A stretch of DNA of 64,000 nucleotides from Aliamphritea ceti (GTDB lineage: Bacteria > Pseudomonadota > Gammaproteobacteria > Pseudomonadales > Balneatricaceae), in assembly GCF_024347215.1 (NCBI RefSeq), contig NZ_AP025282.1:496001-560000 (forward strand). The letters run 5' to 3'. Below the pieces are notes generated by a model, which worked only from the letters and a program-made list of their open reading frames with translations, did not search any database and had not been told where the DNA came from. Shown here in pieces: positions 61,091-64,000 of this stretch; position 1 is the stretch's first letter, and every line of letters begins with the position of its first letter. A program made the position numbers and the translations under genes.

Positions 61091-62218
61091 ATGGTGAGCG
61101 AAGCGCGCAGCAAGCTTGGTAAAACCCGTCGCTGGGTAGTGAAGATTGGTAGTGCACTGCTGACAAATGACGGTGAAGGACTGGATCAGGCGGCGATTTC
61201 CCGTTGGGTTGATCAGTTGGCACAACTCCGGCGTGATGGTGTTGAGGTTGTGCTGGTTTCGTCGGGTTCGATTGCAGAAGGTATGACGCGACTTGGTTGG
61301 TCGGATCGGCCTCATGAGGTCTATAAGCTTCAGGCTGCAGCAGCGGTTGGTCAGATGGGCTTAGTGCAGGCCTATGAGTCTAATTTTCAACGCCATGATA
61401 CGCATGCGGCGCAGGTGCTTCTGACACATGAAGATCACTCTAACCGTAAACGTTATCTGAACGCGCAGGCGACTCTGAGAACGCTGATTTCCATGGGTGT
61501 TGTGCCGGTAGTTAATGAGAATGACACGGTTGTTACTAAAGAAATACGTTTTGGTGATAATGATACGCTGGGTGCGCTAGTTGCGAACCTGGTTGAGGCG
61601 GATGCGCTGATTTTGCTGACTGATCAGCAGGGTTTGTTTACGGCGGATCCTCGTTATGATCCTGAGGCGACGTTGATTTCGGAGGCGCGTGCCGGAGATC
61701 AGTCCCTTGAAGCGATGGCTGGTGATGGTGGCAAACTTGGGCGTGGTGGTATGGCGACTAAGGTTCGGGCGGCTAAGTTAGCGGCGCGATCTGGTGCTTT
61801 AACAGTTATTGCCAGTGGCCGAGAAGATAATGTGTTGCTTAGGCTGAAGGCTGCTGAGGATTTGGGTACTTTGTTGTCGCCCGAGCAGTCGCCAATGGCG
61901 GCGCGAAAGCAGTGGATTGCTGGGCATCTGCAGGCTCGCGGGACATTGACGCTGGATGCGGGGGCTGTGAAGGCGCTGGTGTCTGGTGGTAAAAGCTTGC
62001 TTCCTGCCGGGGTTAAGGCGGTTGAGGGTAGTTTTTCCCGTGGTGAGATGGTTGTGCTGATCGATGAGTCTGGAATGGTGATGGCGCGGGGTCTGGTGAA
62101 CTATGGTATTGAAGATGCTGTGCGGATTATTGGTAAGCCTAGCGGTGAAATAGCGTCTGTGCTTGGGTTTATGGGTGAGAAGGAGTTGGTTCACCGGGAT
62201 AATCTGGTGTTGGCTTAG
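61091..62218 (+). CDS. proB: Glutamate 5-kinase
   Basis: A 375-residue enzyme. The amino acid kinase domain spans 1-265 (VVKIGSALLTNDGEGLD, VLVSSGSIAEGM, VNENDTV, GTGGMATK-like GRGGMATKV). A PUA domain fills residues 275-365. It phosphorylates glutamate in proline synthesis and is usually feedback-inhibited by proline. Starts right at the obgE stop. A terminator shared with rpsT follows. Confidence 0.97.
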   Translation: MVSEARSKLGKTRRWVVKIGSALLTNDGEGLDQAAISRWVDQLAQLRRDGVEVVLVSSGSIAEGMTRLGWSDRPHEVYKLQAAAAVGQMGLVQAYESNFQRHDTHAAQVLLTHEDHSNRKRYLNAQATLRTLISMGVVPVVNENDTVVTKEIRFGDNDTLGALVANLVEADALILLTDQQGLFTADPRYDPEATLISEARAGDQSLEAMAGDGGKLGRGGMATKVRAAKLAARSGALTVIASGREDNVLLRLKAAEDLGTLLSPEQSPMAARKQWIAGHLQARGTLTLDAGAVKALVSGGKSLLPAGVKAVEGSFSRGEMVVLIDESGMVMARGLVNYGIEDAVRIIGKPSGEIASVLGFMGEKELVHRDNLVLA

Positions 62219-62277
62219 TTGGCTCCGTAGTGCGCTCGTCTTGTAGTTGAGAAGATGCTTACTGTAAATTTAAGATA

Positions 62278-62307
62278 TAAAAAAACCGGCAAGAGCCGGT
62301 TTTTTTG
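62278..62307. terminator. Intrinsic terminator between proB and rpsT
   Basis: AAAAAACCGGC, AAGA loop, GCCGGTTTTTTT. Symmetric, so usable from both sides. Confidence 0.92.
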
Positions 62308-62324
62308 TATGTGTACAATGCGCT

Positions 62325-62591
62325 TTATGCAGCCAGCAGTTTGATGCGGGCGTTTAAGCGGCTCTTGTTACGTGCAACCTGGTTCTTGTTGAACAGGCCT
62401 TTGTTTACTGCGCTGTCCATAATTGGCTGAGCAGTAACGAAAGCAGCTGTAGCAGCAGCGTGGTCGCCAGCTTCGATAGCAGCAGTTACTTTCTTAACGT
62501 AGGTGCGAACCATGGAACGCAGGCTAGCGTTATGTTGACGGCACTTCTCAGCTTGACGAGCGCGTTTGCGGGATCCTGCGGAATTTGCCAC
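62325..62591 (-). CDS. rpsT: 30S ribosomal protein S20
   Basis: An 88-residue, all-helical, basic protein, MANSAGSRKRARQAEKCRQH, of standard length and composition (Lys/Arg/Ala-rich). Binds 16S rRNA early in 30S assembly. Divergent from murJ, as in many gammaproteobacteria. Confidence 0.97.
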   Translation of the reverse strand: MANSAGSRKRARQAEKCRQHNASLRSMVRTYVKKVTAAIEAGDHAAATAAFVTAQPIMDSAVNKGLFNKNQVARNKSRLNARIKLLAA

Positions 62592-62777
62592 GATCCGACT
62601 CCTTTAATGAATTAGTTAAAATTACCCGGCTAGTTAGCCCGTTGAATAGGGATTGCCAGTATCGTTTTTTGAGACGCGAAATTATTCCTGTTTGTGCGTC
62701 GTCTGTCAATAAATGCAGCAATTTAATTATTCAGGCGTTATTATCTGCCGTAAATTTCCAGTCAGCAGGACTAAAAC

Positions 62778-64000
62778 TTGAGTAAAGGCACGGATCAGCA
62801 AAATTCTACGAAAAAGTTAGCGTCTTCACCGGGCTTGCTGCGTTCCAGTGCAATAGTGGGGCTGATGACCATGCTGTCGCGTGTACTTGGGCTGGCGCGT
62901 GATGTGGTTGTTGCGAACTTCTTTGGTGCCGGAAGTGGTGCAGATGCCTTTTTTGTGGCTTTTAAAATTCCAAACTTCTTGCGCCGTTTATTTGCTGAAG
63001 GGGCTTTTTCCCAAGCGTTTGTGCCAGTGCTTTCTGAGTACCGGACGCAGCAGGATAAGGCAGCAGTAAAAGAACTGGTCGACCGTGTTACCGGTACTCT
63101 GGGTGTGATTTTATTGTTGGTGACAGCGCTAGGTGTATTGGGTGCGCCTGTTTTAGCGATGATTTTTGCACCGGGTTTTTATTTGCAGGGCGGTGAGCGA
63201 TATGACCTGGTCGTCGATATGCTGCGTCTGACGTTTCCCTATTTGTTGCTGATATCGTTAACGGCCTTGGCTGGCAGTGTGCTTAACAGTTATGAGCGTT
63301 TTGCGGTTCCAGCTTTTACGCCAGTGTTGCTGAATTTATCGCTCATTGGTGCCGCTGTATGGCTGCAGCCAGTGTTTGATCAGCCGGTGATGGCGTTGGC
63401 GTTAGGGGTGCTGATTGCCGGTTGTGCTCAGCTGCTATTTCAGATGCCGTTTTTATGGCGCTTGCAGTTATTGCCTCGTCCACGAATTGATCGGCAGCAT
63501 GAAGGTGTGAAGCGCATAATGGTGTTAATGATACCGGCGCTTTTCGGTGTTTCGGTCAGTCAAATCAACTTGCTGTTAGATACGCTGTTGGCTTCGTTTC
63601 TACAGACTGGCAGTGTTTCCTGGCTATATTACTCTGATCGATTGGCGGAATTACCGCTGGGTGTCTTCGGTATTGCTATAGCGACGGTTATATTGCCGAG
63701 CCTCTCCCGTAAGCATGCGGAGAAGTCGACAGATCATTTTGCTAAGACATTGGACTGGGCAATGCGGATGGTGTTGCTAATCGGTGTGCCAGCTGCGCTG
63801 GCGTTACTGGTGTTGGCTGAGCCACTTATTGCTACTTTGTTTCATTATGGTGAAATGCAAGACCGTGACGTGATGATGGCAGCTATGAGTCTGCGGGCTT
63901 ATGCCTGTGGTCTGATCGCTTTTATGCTGATTAAGGTTTTGGCACCAGGTTATTTCTCCCGTCAGGATACTAAGACCCCTGTGCGGATTGGTATTATTGC
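62778..64000 (+). CDS. murJ: Lipid II flippase MurJ, 3' end cut off
   Basis: About 407 residues are visible. SSAIVGLMTMLSRVLGLARD and FFVAFKIPNFLRRLFAEGAF followed by SQAFVPVLSEY are the MurJ/MviN signature, then alternating hydrophobic helices. The start is TTG, with AGGA seven bases upstream; no in-frame ATG is near. It flips lipid II to the periplasm for peptidoglycan. Runs off the right edge. Confidence 0.95.
   Translation, partial: MSKGTDQQNSTKKLASSPGLLRSSAIVGLMTMLSRVLGLARDVVVANFFGAGSGADAFFVAFKIPNFLRRLFAEGAFSQAFVPVLSEYRTQQDKAAVKELVDRVTGTLGVILLLVTALGVLGAPVLAMIFAPGFYLQGGERYDLVVDMLRLTFPYLLLISLTALAGSVLNSYERFAVPAFTPVLLNLSLIGAAVWLQPVFDQPVMALALGVLIAGCAQLLFQMPFLWRLQLLPRPRIDRQHEGVKRIMVLMIPALFGVSVSQINLLLDTLLASFLQTGSVSWLYYSDRLAELPLGVFGIAIATVILPSLSRKHAEKSTDHFAKTLDWAMRMVLLIGVPAALALLVLAEPLIATLFHYGEMQDRDVMMAAMSLRAYACGLIAFMLIKVLAPGYFSRQDTKTPVRIGII

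Overview
The window looks like chromosome of a marine gammaproteobacterium of the Oceanospirillales type. The basis is the gene content and order: lptM-lysA-dapF-DUF484-xerC-yigB, nudE/yrfG-hslR-hslO-pckA, uvrA/ssb, pspCBA/pspF, fabB/fabA and ispB/rplU-rpmA-obgE-proB. The five-step Pseudomonas-style hut pathway also fits. The genus call is inference. No rRNA, tRNA, CRISPR array, insertion sequence or prophage gene was seen.

Region 1 (1-14.5 kb) is lipopolysaccharide and envelope synthesis. An AT-rich minus-strand block (GT4, GT9 heptosyltransferase, O-antigen-ligase-like protein, GT2) faces a plus-strand GT2. A late acyltransferase (lpxL), msbA, hldE, waaA and gmhA follow. A Nudix-like gene and an aldo/keto reductase plus FAD oxidoreductase pair lie among them.

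Region 2 (14.1-25.8 kb) holds cyaY, an unusual DsbA-like/pseudo-receiver/GGDEF fusion, the tiny lipoprotein gene lptM, then lysA, dapF, DUF484, xerC and a HAD phosphatase. Several small unknowns, nudE, yrfG, hslR and hslO follow.

Region 3 (25.8-30.5 kb) is pckA with a structured leader, and a membrane PAS-GGDEF-EAL protein whose leader contains a long hairpin.

Region 4 (30.7-40.1 kb) is a complete histidine-degradation cluster: hutF on one strand and hutC-hutU-(hutH-like)-hutH-hutI-hutG on the other. Two HutC-type palindromes flank hutC. The first hutH copy has lost exactly the Ala-Ser-Gly triad that forms the MIO cofactor, plus other active-site residues.

Region 5 (40.1-42.8 kb) is a compact unit of unknown role: an XRE-type regulator divergent from a desaturase gene, which overlaps a signal-less PhnD-like binding protein. 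A long imperfect palindrome lies in the divergent promoter.

Region 6 (42.8-64 kb) is mostly housekeeping: uvrA/ssb, an RmlD-like reductase, SirB-like protein, moaA, a decayed Lrp/AsnC regulator beside an EamA transporter, and two acyltransferases around moaC. The psp stress operon follows, with a sigma-54 promoter and likely PspF sites, then fabB, fabA, ispB, rplU, rpmA, obgE, proB, rpsT and the start of murJ.

The most unusual items are the MIO-less HutH paralogue, the thioredoxin-fold/GGDEF fusion, the XRE/desaturase/PhnD-like unit, and the structured leaders of pckA and the GGDEF-EAL gene.
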